Shown: positions 47,634-61,710 of the stretch, one piece after another
Position numbering within the stretch: position 1 is the stretch's first letter
How the letters are laid out: every line of letters starts with the position of its first letter
Assembly (NCBI GenBank): GCA_936432065.2
Contig: OW386289.2
Span: 15,237,077-15,301,076, forward strand
Direction of reading: 5' to 3'
DNA length: 64,000 bases
Source: Rutpela maculata
Lineage: Eukaryota; Arthropoda; Insecta; Coleoptera; Cerambycidae
Translations under genes and position numbers: made by a program
The notes under the pieces: generated by a model
Told to the model about the DNA's origin: nothing
The model's input: the letters and a program-made list of their open reading frames with translations, nothing else
Database searches by the model: none

Positions 47634-48196
47634 TGGGGTCAACAATACTTTAGACCTTGTATTGACGAACATAACAGAAGCAAGGGTTGTCGTTTCTGAT
47701 AATCCCTTGGTAAATATTGGCCTATATCATCCTCCGCTTGAAATTAATTTTGAGGTCACTGCCAAAAAAGCCTCACAAGATGAAAGCTACATGGAATCAT
47801 CTCATAACTATGATTTTAAAAAAGGCGATTTTATCAACTGTATTATTTGCTTTCCCAGTGTGACTGGCGAAATGAAATTTATTCAGACAATCCAAATGAA
47901 TGTGTTGATAAATTTTACGATACCCTATATAGCATTCCAGATCAATGTGTTCCACAAAAACAAATATCAATGTGTTCCACAAAAACAAATATCAATGTGT
48001 TCCACAAAAACAAATAGCTAAAAATCATAAGTATCCAGTTTGGTACACCAAAGAACTCATTAGAAAAATAAAGTTTAAAGAACATCTTTTAAGATTATCG
48101 AGCAGAAATCCAATTCATAGACAAAGGCACAGAGAGCTTAGGGCAGACGTAAAACAAAACATTAAAACATGTTATAGTAATTATATAAGAAGTACA
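47634..48196 (+). pseudogene. LINE endonuclease end and connector
   Basis: Begins GVNNTLDLVLTN, the usual C-terminal endonuclease motif, then NIGLYHPPLEINFEV (the H of the SDHxPL-type motif). After a stretch with a local triplicated unit (ATCAATGTGTTCCACAAAAA near 47942-48015) comes the connector: YPVWYTKELIRKIKFKEHLL, then KTCYSNYIRST. The triplication causes a frameshift and makes the copy non-functional. It continues at 50230 after the second Spy-like element. Confidence 0.85.
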
Positions 48197-50229
<2,033 letters not shown>

Positions 50230-50625
50230 TTTATTGAGAACATCAACACTAATCCAAAAAACTTTTGGGAATATTTAAAATGCAAAAGGAGTAATTCTAA
50301 TATAGCTTTTAGGTTTTCTTATGGAAATCAACGTTTTGAAAATGACGTCGATATCGCAAATGCCTATGCAAAATATTTTGAATCTGGTTTATAGTCAAAG
50401 TCAACCACTTGCACGTAACATTGAATTAAAAGACTATCATTTAAGTAAGTTAAGTATAGAAAATGTAACCGAGGATGAAATATATAAGGCAATTCAATCA
50501 TTAAAACCTAAATCGTCTGTAGGAGTTGATGGTCTGCCATCATACCTTTTTAAAGCATATGAATACAAATATTTAGTCAAACAAACTTTATCGTATTTAA
50601 TAGATATTCGCAGTTGGTAACTCCT
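50230..50625 (+). pseudogene. LINE connector and start of RT domain
   Basis: Reads FIENINTNPKNFWEYLKCKR, then NDVDIANAYAKYFESG. After a small frame problem it continues with ENVTEDEIYKAIQSLKPKSS and VGVDGLPSYLFKAY. The KPKSSxGxDGLP motif marks RT block 0/1 in CR1/Jockey-group LINEs. Homology stops at about ...LSYLIDIRSW, just before where the VxPLxKKGD motif would follow. Confidence 0.8.
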
Positions 50626-51477
50626 GACTGCAACTTTATTCATTTCAAAATATTCTTGTTAAAAACAGCACGTTCCATATTTTAGGGTAACATTGATATA
50701 TCATATAATCTACATAAAGTTGGTTTAAACCTATGAGACACCCGGTATATTACGGCTTATAAATCTTGTACATCTTCACATTTTTGTATGCTTAATCAAA
50801 AACCTTAGTAACGTTTTGCTCTAAAATATGATGATATGATGATATTTTACGTGAGAGTTTGCAGGCCTCTGGTGGTCACCATGTATTACAGATATGGCCC
50901 AATTTCTATTGCGATTATTTTACTATGCTGTTTTACATATGTTCCAAATTGTAATTATACATTTTACGTCGAAGTTATCGTGTTTACAAGAAACGGTATA
51001 TACAACGTGATCTACCATGACATGCGGAAAATTTAACAGTAGGTTATACCCACCGAAAGGAGTTAAAAAAATGACCAAAAAGATGACCTTATTTTTTTCG
51101 TAGAGATGCGCCGCCAATGACTCTTACTAATCTGGCGTAACCCGATACAATCATATCACTTTATCAGACTTGAGATTGACACTATTGACAGCAAAGCTGG
51201 ATAGGATAGAAGTGACTTTTTCGTTTTAAATCAAATCTCACTAAAAAAATAGCGAAATAAATCGAAATAATTCGAAAAGACATTGACCCTATGGTAATGA
51301 ACTCTGAAACAACAAGCAGATCTAAGAGATATTTAGTTAAACCCGACAATAACACGGCGGTGTCCTGATTGTTCGACCTAAAGCAAAAAACGAGGCGCTT
51401 TGATCTGTGCTTGCCGGCACATGCCGGCTTCAGTTTTATGCCAATTAAGGAAATGTAAAACGTTCTTTCACCAGTAA
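50626..51477. other. Spacer between opposed LINE parts
   Basis: CAACGTGATCTACCATGA at about 51005-51022 recurs inverted near 53402-53420, so an inverted repeat flanks the minus-strand LINE. Otherwise no gene. Confidence 0.5.
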
Positions 51478-53275
51478 GATAGATAGATAGATAGATAAAT
51501 TTATTGGCCAAAGATAATACAAAGTACATATGGCACGTCACAGATTACATACAATAAGTTTATTTAATAGATACTTGTCAAGTACAGTTTAGTTTTAAAA
51601 CCTGAAGTTTAATACATACATAATTCTGTAGAATTAAAAACAACATACAATAATAAAAAATAAAGAACGATAGACAAACATACTATAAGTATATACGATT
51701 TTCAACTTACTAATAAAATTGGTAACTACTTAAATGAGCAAACTGAGTACCAGGACTTGACAAAAAATAAAGCTCGGCTATAAAAAATGTTTAGTAATAG
51801 GCTATATATACACATATATGTGCTCATATACACACACATTCACACATACATACGATTCATTATAAGAAAAAAAGTATAAAAACTTGCTTAGAGTTATAAA
51901 AATAAAGTCCGTTGTCAATTACTGCCTATTCACAAACTCATTTATAGAATAGTACGCTCCTTCAAGAAGGAAGGTTTTAACTGCTCTTTTGAAGTGGTTG
52001 TAATTTTCTATATTTTTATATTCAGGCGGTAGAGCATTATATAAAGAAACAAACTTATAATGTGGGGATTTTTCATATGCAGAAGTTCTGTGCTTAGGCA
52101 GTTGTAGGTAGTGTCCATATCTCGTGTGATGCTCATGTCCTTCATTAACTTTAATGAAAGTGTCAATATTTCTTTTCGTGAAGGTGATACATTTTAAAAT
52201 AAATATACAGGGCACTGTTAAAATTTTATTATTTTTAAAAGTGTACTTACAAGTTTCTAGCCAGTCTAAATTAAAGATTAATCTAATGATTCTTTTTTGA
52301 GCGATAAAAACCCTTTCACTTTCCGTTGCAGAACCCCATGTGGCAATGTTATATGATATGTGGCTATAAGTTAGAGCATAGTAAACATTTAGAACGCCTT
52401 GCAAATTTAAATATGGCTTAATCTGATATATAGCAAAGTAAGCTTTGCTTAACTGGTTGCAAACATGGTTTATATGTGACTGGAATGATAGATCAGAGTC
52501 AATTAATGTTCCAAGAAGTTTAGTATTTACAGAGAGCGGAATAGCAAGGATGTTAAAATTTACAGGCAGTTCTCTTCTCAAATGAAAGTTTAGACAAACT
52601 GTTTTACGTTCATTTAGTATAACCTTATTTCTTTGACAATATATACTATATTCATCACATACATGTTCAGCTAATGTTTGGAGTTCCTCTGAAGTGTCTG
52701 CTGAAACAGTGATTGAGACATCATCTGCAAACATTGTAACTTTTCCAACACTGATATGTTCAGGTAGGTCATTAATAAACAGCATAAATAGTAATGGTCC
52801 CAACACTGACCCCTGAGGAACTCCTAGAAGAACATCAGTTTGATTGGATGTTTGCTGACCTATTTTTACAATCAAATTTCTATTAGTCAAGTAAGAACTA
52901 ATCCAATTTAACATCATACCTCTTATACCAAGGTTGTACATTTTTTTTAATAGAAAATCTGGATTGACACTATCGAAAGCTTTCGTAAGATCGAACAACA
53001 AAGATATAACATATTTACCTTGATCAAGTTCCGAGTACACATAATTTAATAGATGGTATGAGGCTGTTTCCACGGATTTGTTAGATCTGAAACCGTGTTG
53101 AGATTCTGTTAATAAATTGTGGTCTTCTATGAAAGAAATTATTAAGTTATACACTATTCTTTCTAAAATTTTAGAGAATTCTGTCAGTAATGAAATTTGT
53201 CTATAGTTGTCAGGTATTTGAACATCACCCTTTTTATGAAGAGGAATAACTAAGGTCATCGACCTATTCCTGACC
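51478..53275 (-). mobile_element. LINE 3' half with (ATCT)n tail
   Basis: Non-LTR retrotransposon on the minus strand containing the RT ORF, a ~420-bp 3' region, and a terminal (TATC)n run at 51478-51500 just after AATAAATTTATC. It has no endonuclease and is cut off immediately upstream of RT block 2. A short microsatellite tail instead of poly(A) is common in CR1/Jockey-group relatives. Confidence 0.85.
51919..53259 (-). CDS. LINE reverse transcriptase, N-terminally truncated
   Basis: 446 codons, open throughout. It starts within RT at VIPLHKKGD...NYRQISLL. LLFDLTKAFDSV (about 88-98) carries the first catalytic Asp, GVPQGSVLGPLL (about 146-157) is block 4, and FADDVSI (about 177-183) holds the catalytic Asp pair; all three Asp are present. 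NILAIPLSVNTKLLGTLIDS-type thumb sequence follows, then a C-terminal region (TWGSATESERVFIAQKRIIR, CIFILKCI) usual for CR1/Jockey-type elements. Reverse transcription would act on LINE RNA at the nick, but the fragment lacks the start of RT and the endonuclease. The Met is internal, not a true start. Confidence 0.93.
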   Translation of the reverse strand: MTLVIPLHKKGDVQIPDNYRQISLLTEFSKILERIVYNLIISFIEDHNLLTESQHGFRSNKSVETASYHLLNYVYSELDQGKYVISLLFDLTKAFDSVNPDFLLKKMYNLGIRGMMLNWISSYLTNRNLIVKIGQQTSNQTDVLLGVPQGSVLGPLLFMLFINDLPEHISVGKVTMFADDVSITVSADTSEELQTLAEHVCDEYSIYCQRNKVILNERKTVCLNFHLRRELPVNFNILAIPLSVNTKLLGTLIDSDLSFQSHINHVCNQLSKAYFAIYQIKPYLNLQGVLNVYYALTYSHISYNIATWGSATESERVFIAQKRIIRLIFNLDWLETCKYTFKNNKILTVPCIFILKCITFTKRNIDTFIKVNEGHEHHTRYGHYLQLPKHRTSAYEKSPHYKFVSLYNALPPEYKNIENYNHFKRAVKTFLLEGAYYSINEFVNRQ

Positions 53276-53469
53276 TACTCAAAATCAGTAGTGTATCTTC
53301 GCAAATTTACTAATTATTTAACATATTAAATTACCTCAGAACCCTCTAAAATTTTGCAGGGGCTTTCTCACATTGAAGACTAGTCCACCATTTTATTTTC
53401 CGCATATCATGGTAGATCACGTTGTATACACACACACATACACACCCACAGACAGACAGACATATTTTA

Positions 53470-55186
53470 CAGAGCTGGGCACCACTTCAAGTAAAAGTAG
53501 TATAAATTGTACTTTACGTTTATTAATTGAAGTATTTTACTTCAAATACTTGAAGAAATGAGTACTTGGTACTTGATACTTGCAGATATTTTAGGATAGT
53601 ACTTAGTACTTACTACTTGTTAAACGAAATTACAGTACTTAAAGTACGTTACAATTTACCTCAAGTATTTAAAGTACTTGATCACTACTTCAAGTACCTT
53701 AGGTACTTCAAGTAAGTTTACAATCCAGTTGAAACCTGCAGAGACTGGTAAGAGCAGTTATTCGTTATTGCTGAAAAGAGCATTTTCCTTTACTTTGTAT
53801 TAGACATAGTCCAATTTTTGGCCAAAAATCTGGAAAATGGGCAAGCAGAAAATGTTGGCATATGGTTTTCCAGCAATAAGCATTGACAACGAAAATTGTT
53901 CGCTTGGTCAGAAAGGGTTATACTATTACTACGTTCCAATTTTGCTTATAATGTTGGTTGTTAAAAATGTTGGCATATGTCGAATGTTGATAGGCAATAT
54001 ACCCTTTTCAACTAGCACAAAGCCCCAAAGTGTTATACTCTGTTTCACAACTGAATATTTTTTCAGGCGGCTAGTGCCAAAACGGACAGGGGGGGAGGTC
54101 TGACTCACATAAGATAAAATTCTCAGAAAAATATTTGCTAAAACACAACAGCAATGTCAACATGTTATATCCCACACCCCATATATCAAGCTAACTAACA
54201 CTAATTTATTAACTTACTAATTACAATAAATAATTACTTCACTAATCTTATATTAATTACTGTGATAATTCACTACTCGATCAATTTACTTTCTTCTGAT
54301 CTTACTACACTTGCTATCTAAACTGAACTTTCAGCTAAACTGCTCATTCAACTGATCATTAGAACTGTACTAACTTAACTGAACTGAACTTGTCCCTCAG
54401 GTTTACTCCTAGTCTTACTACCTAAAGATGACTGATCCCGAATTTTCTGTGATCACATCACCATTCTCTAGATAGATACAGCAAGTTCTTTACTACTTCT
54501 AGACTCTGACACTGTCTGACTCACACCACGCGCCATCTCTGGGCCGACTGCCAAATTAATCAAATGGTTTAGCTTTGTTATTTATTTATTCAAAGAACTT
54601 GTAGACAACTCATATAGATGTCTCTGGGGGGTATAACACATAACAATATTCAAGAAATTTTGTCAAATCTGAAAAATTATTTAAAAATTTTTACTTTTAG
54701 TTATTTTAGAATACATTGATGAAATGGAATGTTCTGTTTTTTAGGAGCAAGATTTTCTCATTTAGTAAATAAATAAAACAACTTCAAAAAACTGTATCAT
54801 TATTTAAATATACCCTAAATATAAAAAATATATCAATGTATAGAAATATTTACACATAAATATTGGTTTGGATAAAAATAAAACATTTAAAGTACTCGAA
54901 GTAGTTGAATGTACTCGTAAGTGTTTTATTTTTAAACAGTACTTGATACTTGATACAACAAGAAAATACTTGAAGTATTTAAATGTACTTGTTAGAATTA
55001 AATGACTAATTGAAGTAGTACAAGTAGTACTTACACCCAAAATTGCAAGTACTACCACGAAGTACTTGATACTTGAAGTATTCTGCTTTTTGAAAAGTAA
55101 TTGATACTTGACGCAACAAGTACCCTAACTAGCTATTTAGTACTTGATACTTGAAGTAGTTTAAATGAGTACTTTGCTCAGCTCTG
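53470..55186. mobile_element. hAT element, CAGAGCTG ends
   Basis: CAGAGCTGGGCACC at 53470 pairs with the complement of CAGCTCTG ending at 55186. The 8-bp flanks are ATATTTTA (53462-53469) and ATCTTTTA (55187-55194), a 7/8 duplication. Both subterminal regions (53490-53720 and 54880-55180) are packed with AAGTACTTGATACTTG and its complement, the kind of short-motif clusters that bind hAT transposases. The interior has no transposase and carries an LTR at 54161-54646. Confidence 0.8.
54161..54646 (-). repeat. Solo LTR related to the 40-kb LTR
   Basis: On the minus strand it runs TGTTATGTGTTATACCC to GGATATAACA. It shares the order of AGACAT, TAGTTCTAATGATC-like, AACTTA and AACACTAATTTATTAA segments with 39984-40358. 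No internal retroelement sequence is next to it. No clear target duplication. Confidence 0.65.
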
Positions 55187-55212
55187 ATCTTTTATTCGAC
55201 ATTTGAATTGAA

Positions 55213-57215
55213 ATTATTTCATGCAAAGTGTGGTCAGCAATTAAAAATTCACCCACTCTCTCCTACGGGGCTAGACCTAATTTTGACTCTGGTGTACGAT
55301 GTGTAATACCTTTCGTTATATGTGTTATAAGTTTGATGCCGTAATCGTAATGCCAAAGCAAGTTATGAATTATTTCATGCAAAGTGTGGTCAGCAATTAA
55401 AAATTCTCCCACTCCCTCCTACGGGGCTAGGCCTAATTTTGGCTATGGTGTACGATACGTAGTACCTTTCTTTATATGTTCCATAAATTTGATGCCATGA
55501 TCGTAATGCCAAAGCAAGTTATGAATTATTTCATGCAAAGTGTGGTCAGCAATTAAAAATTCACCCACTCTCTCCTACGGGGCTAGGCCTAATTTTGACT
55601 CTGGTGTACGATGTGCAATACCTTTCGTTATATGTGTTATAAGTTTCATGCCGTGATCGTAATGCCAAAGCAAGTTATGAATTATTTCATGCAAAGTGTG
55701 GTCAACAATTAAAAATTCACCCACTCTCTCCTATGGGGCTAGGCCTAATTTTGACTATGGTGTACGATACGCAATACCTTTCTTTATATATTTTATAAGT
55801 TTGATGCTGTGATCGTAATCCAAAGCAAGTTATGAATTATTTCATGCAAAGTGCAGTCAACAATTAAAAATTCACCCACTCTCTCCTACGGGGCTAGGCC
55901 TAATTTTGACTATGGTGTACGATACGCAATACCTTTCTTTATATATTTTATAAGTTTGATGCTGTGATCGTAATCCAAAGCAAGTTATGAATTATTTCAT
56001 GCAAAGTGCAGTCAACAATTAAAAATTCACCCACTCTCTCCTACGGGGCTAGGCCTAATTTTGACTATGGTGTACGATACGTAATAGCTTTCTTTATATA
56101 TTTTATAAGTTTGATGCTGTGATCGTAATCCAAAGCAAGTTATGAATTATTTCATGCAAAGTGCAGTCAACAATTAAAAATTCACCCACTCTCTCCTACG
56201 GGGCTAGTCCTAATTTTGACTCTGGTGTACGATTCGTAATACCTTTCATTATATGTCTTATAAGTTTGATGCCGTGATCGTAATGCCAAAGCAAGTTATG
56301 AATTATTTCATGCAAAGTGTGGTCAACAATTAAACATTCACCCACTCTCTCCTACGGGGCTGGGTCTAATTTTGACTATATATATTTTATAAGTTTGATG
56401 CTGTGATCGTAATGCCAAAGCAAGTTATGAATTATTTCATGCAAAGTGTGGTCAACAATTAAAAATTCACCCACTCTCTCCTACGGGGCTAGGCCTAATT
56501 TTGACTATGGTGTACGATAAGTAATACCTTTCTTTATATGTTCCATAAATTTGATGCCATGATCGTAATGCCAAAGCAAGTTATGAATTATTTTATGCAA
56601 AGTGTGCTCAACAATTAAAAATTTACCCACTCTCTCCTACGGGGCTAGGGCCAATTTTGACTCTGGTCCACGATACGTAATACGTTCGTTTATATGTCCC
56701 ATAAATTTGATGCCGTGATCGTAATGCCAAAGCAAGTTATGAATTATTTGATGCAAAGTGCAATCAACAATTAAAAATTCACCACTCTCTCCTACGGGGC
56801 TAGTTCAAATTTTGACTCTCTTTTATGATACGCGAGACTTTTATTTACATGTGTTATAAATTTGATGAAGTGATCGCAATGCCAAAGCAAGTTATCAATT
56901 ATTTCACGCAATATGCGTCCAATAATTAAAAATTCACCTACTGTCTCCAACGGGGCCAGGCCTAATTTTGACTCTAGTCTACGATACACAAAACCTTCCT
57001 TTATATATCCCATAAATTTGATGCCGTGATCGTAATGCCAAAGCAAGTTATGAATTATTTCATGCAAAGTGCAATCAACAATTAAAAATTCACCCACTCT
57101 CTCCTACGGGCCTAGGTCTAATTTTGACTCTGGTGTATGACCCGTAATAGTTTTCTTTATATGTCTCATAAATTTGATGCCATGATTGTATTGCCAAAGG
57201 CAATTATGAATTATT
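55213..57215. repeat. 156-bp tandem satellite, 14 units
   Basis: The phrase ATTATTTCATGC recurs at 55213, 55369, 55525, 55681, 55836, 55991, 56146, 56302, 56431, 56587, 56743, 56898, 57054 and 57210. Steps are mostly 156 bp, four are 155, and one is 129. Each unit contains GCCAAAGCAAGTTATGAATT, CACCCACTCTCTCCTACGGG and GTGTACGAT. Read on the minus strand, a unit encodes about 51 residues (GEFLI, LHEIIHNLLWHYDHGIK, ESKLGLAP) ending at TAG from CCTACGGGG; the stop is lost in one diverged unit near 56950, giving a 101-codon frame. Confidence 0.9.
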
Positions 57216-57724
57216 TCATGCAATGTACGTCCGAAGTTGAAAATTGGCTTGGTCTCACCCACGCATGCGCAACTTGAAAGGCATATGAGCGTTGCATTTG
57301 GAGAGGCCCCCTCACTCTCACAAATCTTGGTAAAGACCAGAGAGTATTACAGTTAGGCACGTTCATCTATCCCAACTTGTTACCCTACGTCATAAAGTGT
57401 GGATGGAAATTCGTGGATAACTTCACGCTGATCAATGCGTGAAGGGGCGCGCGCTAGGGCACGAGGGGCGTAGCGAACTCTTTGCACTCTCTGCTCATTA
57501 AAAAATATATATATTTTGACTCCATTTTTTTTTCCATTTCCTTCTCCCTGCCCATCATTTTTGTTAAAATTTTTTTTAAAAAAATTGTCCCTACCGCTCG
57601 TCAATTTTTAATCTGTACAAACATTTTTTTTCAAATCTCCCCCCCCCCCTTTCCATTATGAATAAGAGGGCGCAAATACATGATTAGCCTAGGGGCGCGC
57701 CAATCCTTAATCCAGCCCAGTAGG
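57216..57724. other. Satellite flank with GC-rich short repeats
   Basis: GGGGCGCGCGC near 57446 and GGGGCGCGCC near 57692, with TCTCCCCCCCCC and AAAAAATTTTTTT runs between them. Possibly a MITE of the GGGGCGTAGCGAA type, but a clean pair of ends was not found. Confidence 0.4.
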
Positions 57725-58089
57725 TGATTTATTTATTCTCTTAAATGTGTGGAATATTATTCTCTTTTTCTTCAACTTTTACTCCATAAATTTCTATTTT
57801 AAACCGACAGTTTTTTTGATATTTCTTTTTTGAAAAATTGTAAAAAAAAAACTTTTTGAGCCAATTTCAAAAAATTTATACATACAAAAATTCAATACAT
57901 TTATTGCATTTTCGAAAAATATTTTTAAAGGAAAATTTCATTGCACTACCGAAGAAAAATTTTAATAGAAAATTTTGCAATACTTTCAAAAAACATTTTA
58001 AAGGAAAATTTTGTTTAACCTCCGAAAAATAATAATAGAAAAGAAAAATAGGTTTCCCCTGTAGACCTAATCTACGGAGTTTCAAAATT

Positions 58090-59930
58090 AAGACGGAAGT
58101 TTGACAATGTTTCGAATCAGTCCGTTGACGTTTTCTGGAGGGTCCAGGCGACTCTGTATTCTGGTGAACTGGGATGTTCTCCTCCGACTCACTATCACAT
58201 TCCTCTTCAATTGCTCCCTTTCACGACGGGAGCCGCAAAAACGCGCAAATCTCTGATTGACATATGTGCGAGAGACGCATATTTTCGAAGGCAGGAGTAC
58301 TACTTAAAATTGGGAGGCGCAAGATTGTGGTCTGATATTCGCTTAAAAGCATTTTCAAGCTGTAACTTGTTAGTTGCAGTGAAGCTGTGGTCTGAAAAAC
58401 AGTTTATTCTTGAGTGTGTCAGGCAGTCTATTGTGTGTAAACAGCTGCAAATTTTTCTTAAAATAAATTGCATTTTTTACAAAATGAACATGACATGACC
58501 ATTTTTAAAAAATTTTATATTGACCCGTATTTTTTTTATTTTACAATCTAAATTCATTTTAATAGTGAAATTAATTATTTAAATTAAGAAATTTTGAATT
58601 CGCGCCCATCGCCACGTCAGATGTGAGAGTGTAGAAGAACGCACTACCGAGCATCAAAATGACGCGACACCAATTTATTTCTCAGGGGGCGCCAGTCGCG
58701 TATTACCCCGTTCTTCTACCTCCCAGGCGGGTTCGAGATAAGATGCACTTCGGTAGCCGAGTAATGGACCAAGGCGGCACTACCTCAGATGGAAAACGAC
58801 GCTCTCTCTGGAGTGAAATCCTTGGTTCTGGGGTTTAGGTACCTTTTGAAAATTTTTATTTTCGCATAAAAAAAATCCCTATCGAAGAATTTCTCTCCGA
58901 TGGGATTGATTTTGGGACGTGTGGAGCACTTTTTGGGCTGCTAATGACGACTTTTACACCCAAAGATTTCTCAAAAATAAAAAAATCCCTATCGAACCTT
59001 CGTAGCGTAACCAGAAGGTCGAAGGTTAATGCGAATTAACTCGACACGTCCGGCTTTCGATACGAAAGTTCCAGGGATTTTAGACCGTCAACAGGCCTCA
59101 AGATCAATTAAGATGCAAGCGTTCAAAGAATTCGTTTATTTAACAAATTTTAGGGGGTACAGTATTCTTATTAGAGAATAGTGCCTTCCCCAACCAAGAC
59201 AATGGCTTTCAAACCATACAAGCGAGAGCGCGTACGCTAACGATCGATAGGTAGAAAAGATTCATACACACCTCCTCAGAATCAAAGCGCGGCCCTTTTT
59301 GAATCGTTTCAGACTCTGGGTAAATGAATAATTATGGCTGACTGAAATAACTTAAAAAAGTTTTACTTAATGAATTTAGGTTCGCTAGAGACTACTTAGC
59401 TTTAAAGTTCTTGTATCGTGAAGAGCCACGTACTCGAACACATTCAGAGGACTTATTACTGCGTAAGTTGAATGGCGTTCGATCAGTCCACGACTTACTA
59501 GCCCTTATCACAGTCGTTCAATATTATCGATATGGCAGCTACTCACCTTCGAGCGACTTTTAGGCAAAATTGAATTTTTGGATTTTTATGCACAAGGCGT
59601 TTTCCTCTATAACTTTGTCATTTGAAAAGCCCTGTTATTGGCTTTTCTACCATTGCTTTGTCTGGACCACTCAACGCGCTCGACCAAATTGCGAGCCGCT
59701 GAGTCAATCCTAACTCTTTCTATGTGAGAAACCGGCCTTGTACATGTGCATTGATTTTTATCAATTTTTGCTTATCGGCACTACGCCGGCTTTGTCAAAA
59801 TCTTCTATTTTGCCTTTTGGATGCAGTGCATCGCTAAAATTTTATGCTCATACTTTAGAATTGGGCTTTCAATGACCGTACCTCAAAGGTTAATGTCTTT
59901 GGTGGAGGAATAAAAAATAAAAAATAATTT
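58090..59930. other. Less AT-rich, apparently single-copy region
   Basis: The longest frame is 95 codons at 58211-58498 on the plus strand (RKSLIDICARDAYFRRQEYY), which I do not recognise. ATCCCTATCGAA occurs at about 58867 and 58986 as a short duplication. Composition differs from neighbouring MITEs, so this may be older unique DNA or an eroded element. Confidence 0.4.
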
Positions 59931-59984
59931 AAAATATATTTTCGTGGTACTTTTTAAACTGACTTTGTGGTACTTTTGAAAAAT

Positions 59985-60345
59985 CTATTTTAAGGCCAAT
60001 TTCGGCGTACTTTTGAAAAATCAATTTTCAAGCCAAATTTCAAGGTACTTTTGAAAAAGTAATATGCGGGTGAAATTTTGGCGTACTTTTGAAAAATCGA
60101 TTTTCAAGCCAAATTTCAAGGTACTTTTGAAAAACTAATCTGCGGGTGAAATTTTGGCGTACTTTTGAAAAATCGATTTTCAAGCCAAATTTCAAGGTAG
60201 TTTTGAAAAATGAATCTGCGGGTGAAATTTTGGCGTACTTTTGAAAAATCGATTTTCAAGCCAAATTTCAACGCAGTTTTGAAAAATTAGTCTGCAAGTG
60301 AAATTTTGGCGTACTTTCGATAAATCGATTCTTGAGCCAAATTTT
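59985..60345 (+). repeat. 76-bp dimeric tandem repeat
   Basis: Each period has two related 38-bp halves, TACTTTTGAAAAATCGATTT-CAAGCC and TACTTTTGAAAAA-CTGCGGGTGAAATTTTGG. About five dimers follow, with decayed halves before and after. Phe/Lys-rich frames here are artefacts. Confidence 0.8.
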
Positions 60346-60732
60346 GACGCCCTTTCAAAAATATTATTTTTCAAAGTCCAATTTGTGGTACCTTTGAAAA
60401 AGTATATTATTCATAATTCTTTGTCATTATATACTTCTGCTCTCATATCCTGAACCAAAAACATTTTTCCTAAGTGAAAATTCGGTGTTTCTTCGAATTT
60501 TTACCTGGTCATTTCCAACGCCTTATACAACCCAAAACGGTCCTTATGGACTGATATGTGCCTCTGCAGACTCTTAAAAATGTCTTTAAATGAAATTTTT
60601 GCCTAAGTCGAATTTTGATTCTGTCTTCAACTTAGGACGATTTTGGAGAGTTCTACAACAAGGGCATGCGCAGTTAGATAAAAGAATAATCGACAGGCGT
60701 CGTTTGCTTTGCTTATTTGCATATAGTCCAGT

Positions 60733-61094
60733 CAAGGGCGTAGCGAAGGGGGGGGGGGGGGGGGGGGATGGGGGATACGGTACCCCCCAATTTTGTCAGA
60801 TTTGGCAAAAGTATCAGAAAAGTTGGAAATTGTGGCAATTTAAAGATTTTCTCCCCCACCTCCCCGCTCATCAACTTTTATTTCGGCGGAATTTGGCAAA
60901 TGTTTTGTGGGAAATTCGAAATGTAAGTTACCAATTTTCAATGAAATTTTTTTTTTAGAATTTCTCCCCCCGCTCATCAATTTTTATTTGGAGGAACTAT
61001 TATTTAATTATTTACAGAATTGGCTTTTTAAGTCTTATGAAGTTGGCAAATTTGAAAAATAACCCCCCAAAAAAGTTGGTTCGCTACGCCCCTG
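60733..61094. mobile_element. hAT-like MITE, CARGGGCGTAGCGAA ends
   Basis: CAAGGGCGTAGCGAA opens it, and TTCGCTACGCCCCTG closes it. AGTCCAGT is duplicated at 60725-60732 and 61095-61102. The body has a long G-run, and CCCCGCTCATCAA occurs twice. Non-coding. Confidence 0.88.
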
Positions 61095-61710
61095 AGTCCA
61101 GTCAACGGGGAGGGGGGGGGTCACCTCCAATTTGAGTGCTAATGAGTAGATTTTGATGAAACCTTATTCAATGTGTTTGTAATGACGTTAATAAAACAGT
61201 TGAAAAAGATCAGAGTAGGAAATGATCGGGTTCCGTAATTTGTAGAATTAGGTCAAAAATGAAAGAAAAATGGTAAATTAACATTTTTAGCCCAAAATAA
61301 AATGCTTTTCCTCTTGTGAATTTTTTTCGGGAAATGCATATTTTTGGAGATATGGCCACTCGAAAATTCCTAAAAGTGGGGGAGGAGAAATGTAAAAGTT
61401 GAAAAAAAAATCTGAAAAAATTCAAATGAATGTATAATCCAAATACGAGATTTTTTTTCATTTGCAACTTTTCTGTAAAGTGCGTTTTCACAGAGTTATT
61501 CCGGAAAAACATGAAAAACAACTCCTTTCTTTGAAATTGTAGCGCTTTAAAAATATGTAATTTAAAAATTTGAAAAAATTCAGACGTATACACTGAGGCC
61601 TTCTAAAGATTTTTTGTTTCTTAGAATTTTTTTGTAACTTGCTAATTTTCCGAGTTACAGGCAGTTTTTCACGATACATTTTTTGCACATTAAAAATACA
61701 TAAAAATTTA

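Noticed and set aside
56792..57097. HEIIH as a zinc metallopeptidase motif
   Set aside because: It lies in a 156-bp satellite unit, most copies have stops each period, and no protease fold is present.
57380..57604. 74-codon Lys/Phe-rich frame
   Set aside because: It is built on A/T homopolymers and GC-rich short repeats with no domain.
58600..59900. rRNA gene fragment
   Set aside because: The composition is less AT-rich, but no conserved rRNA blocks were recognised.
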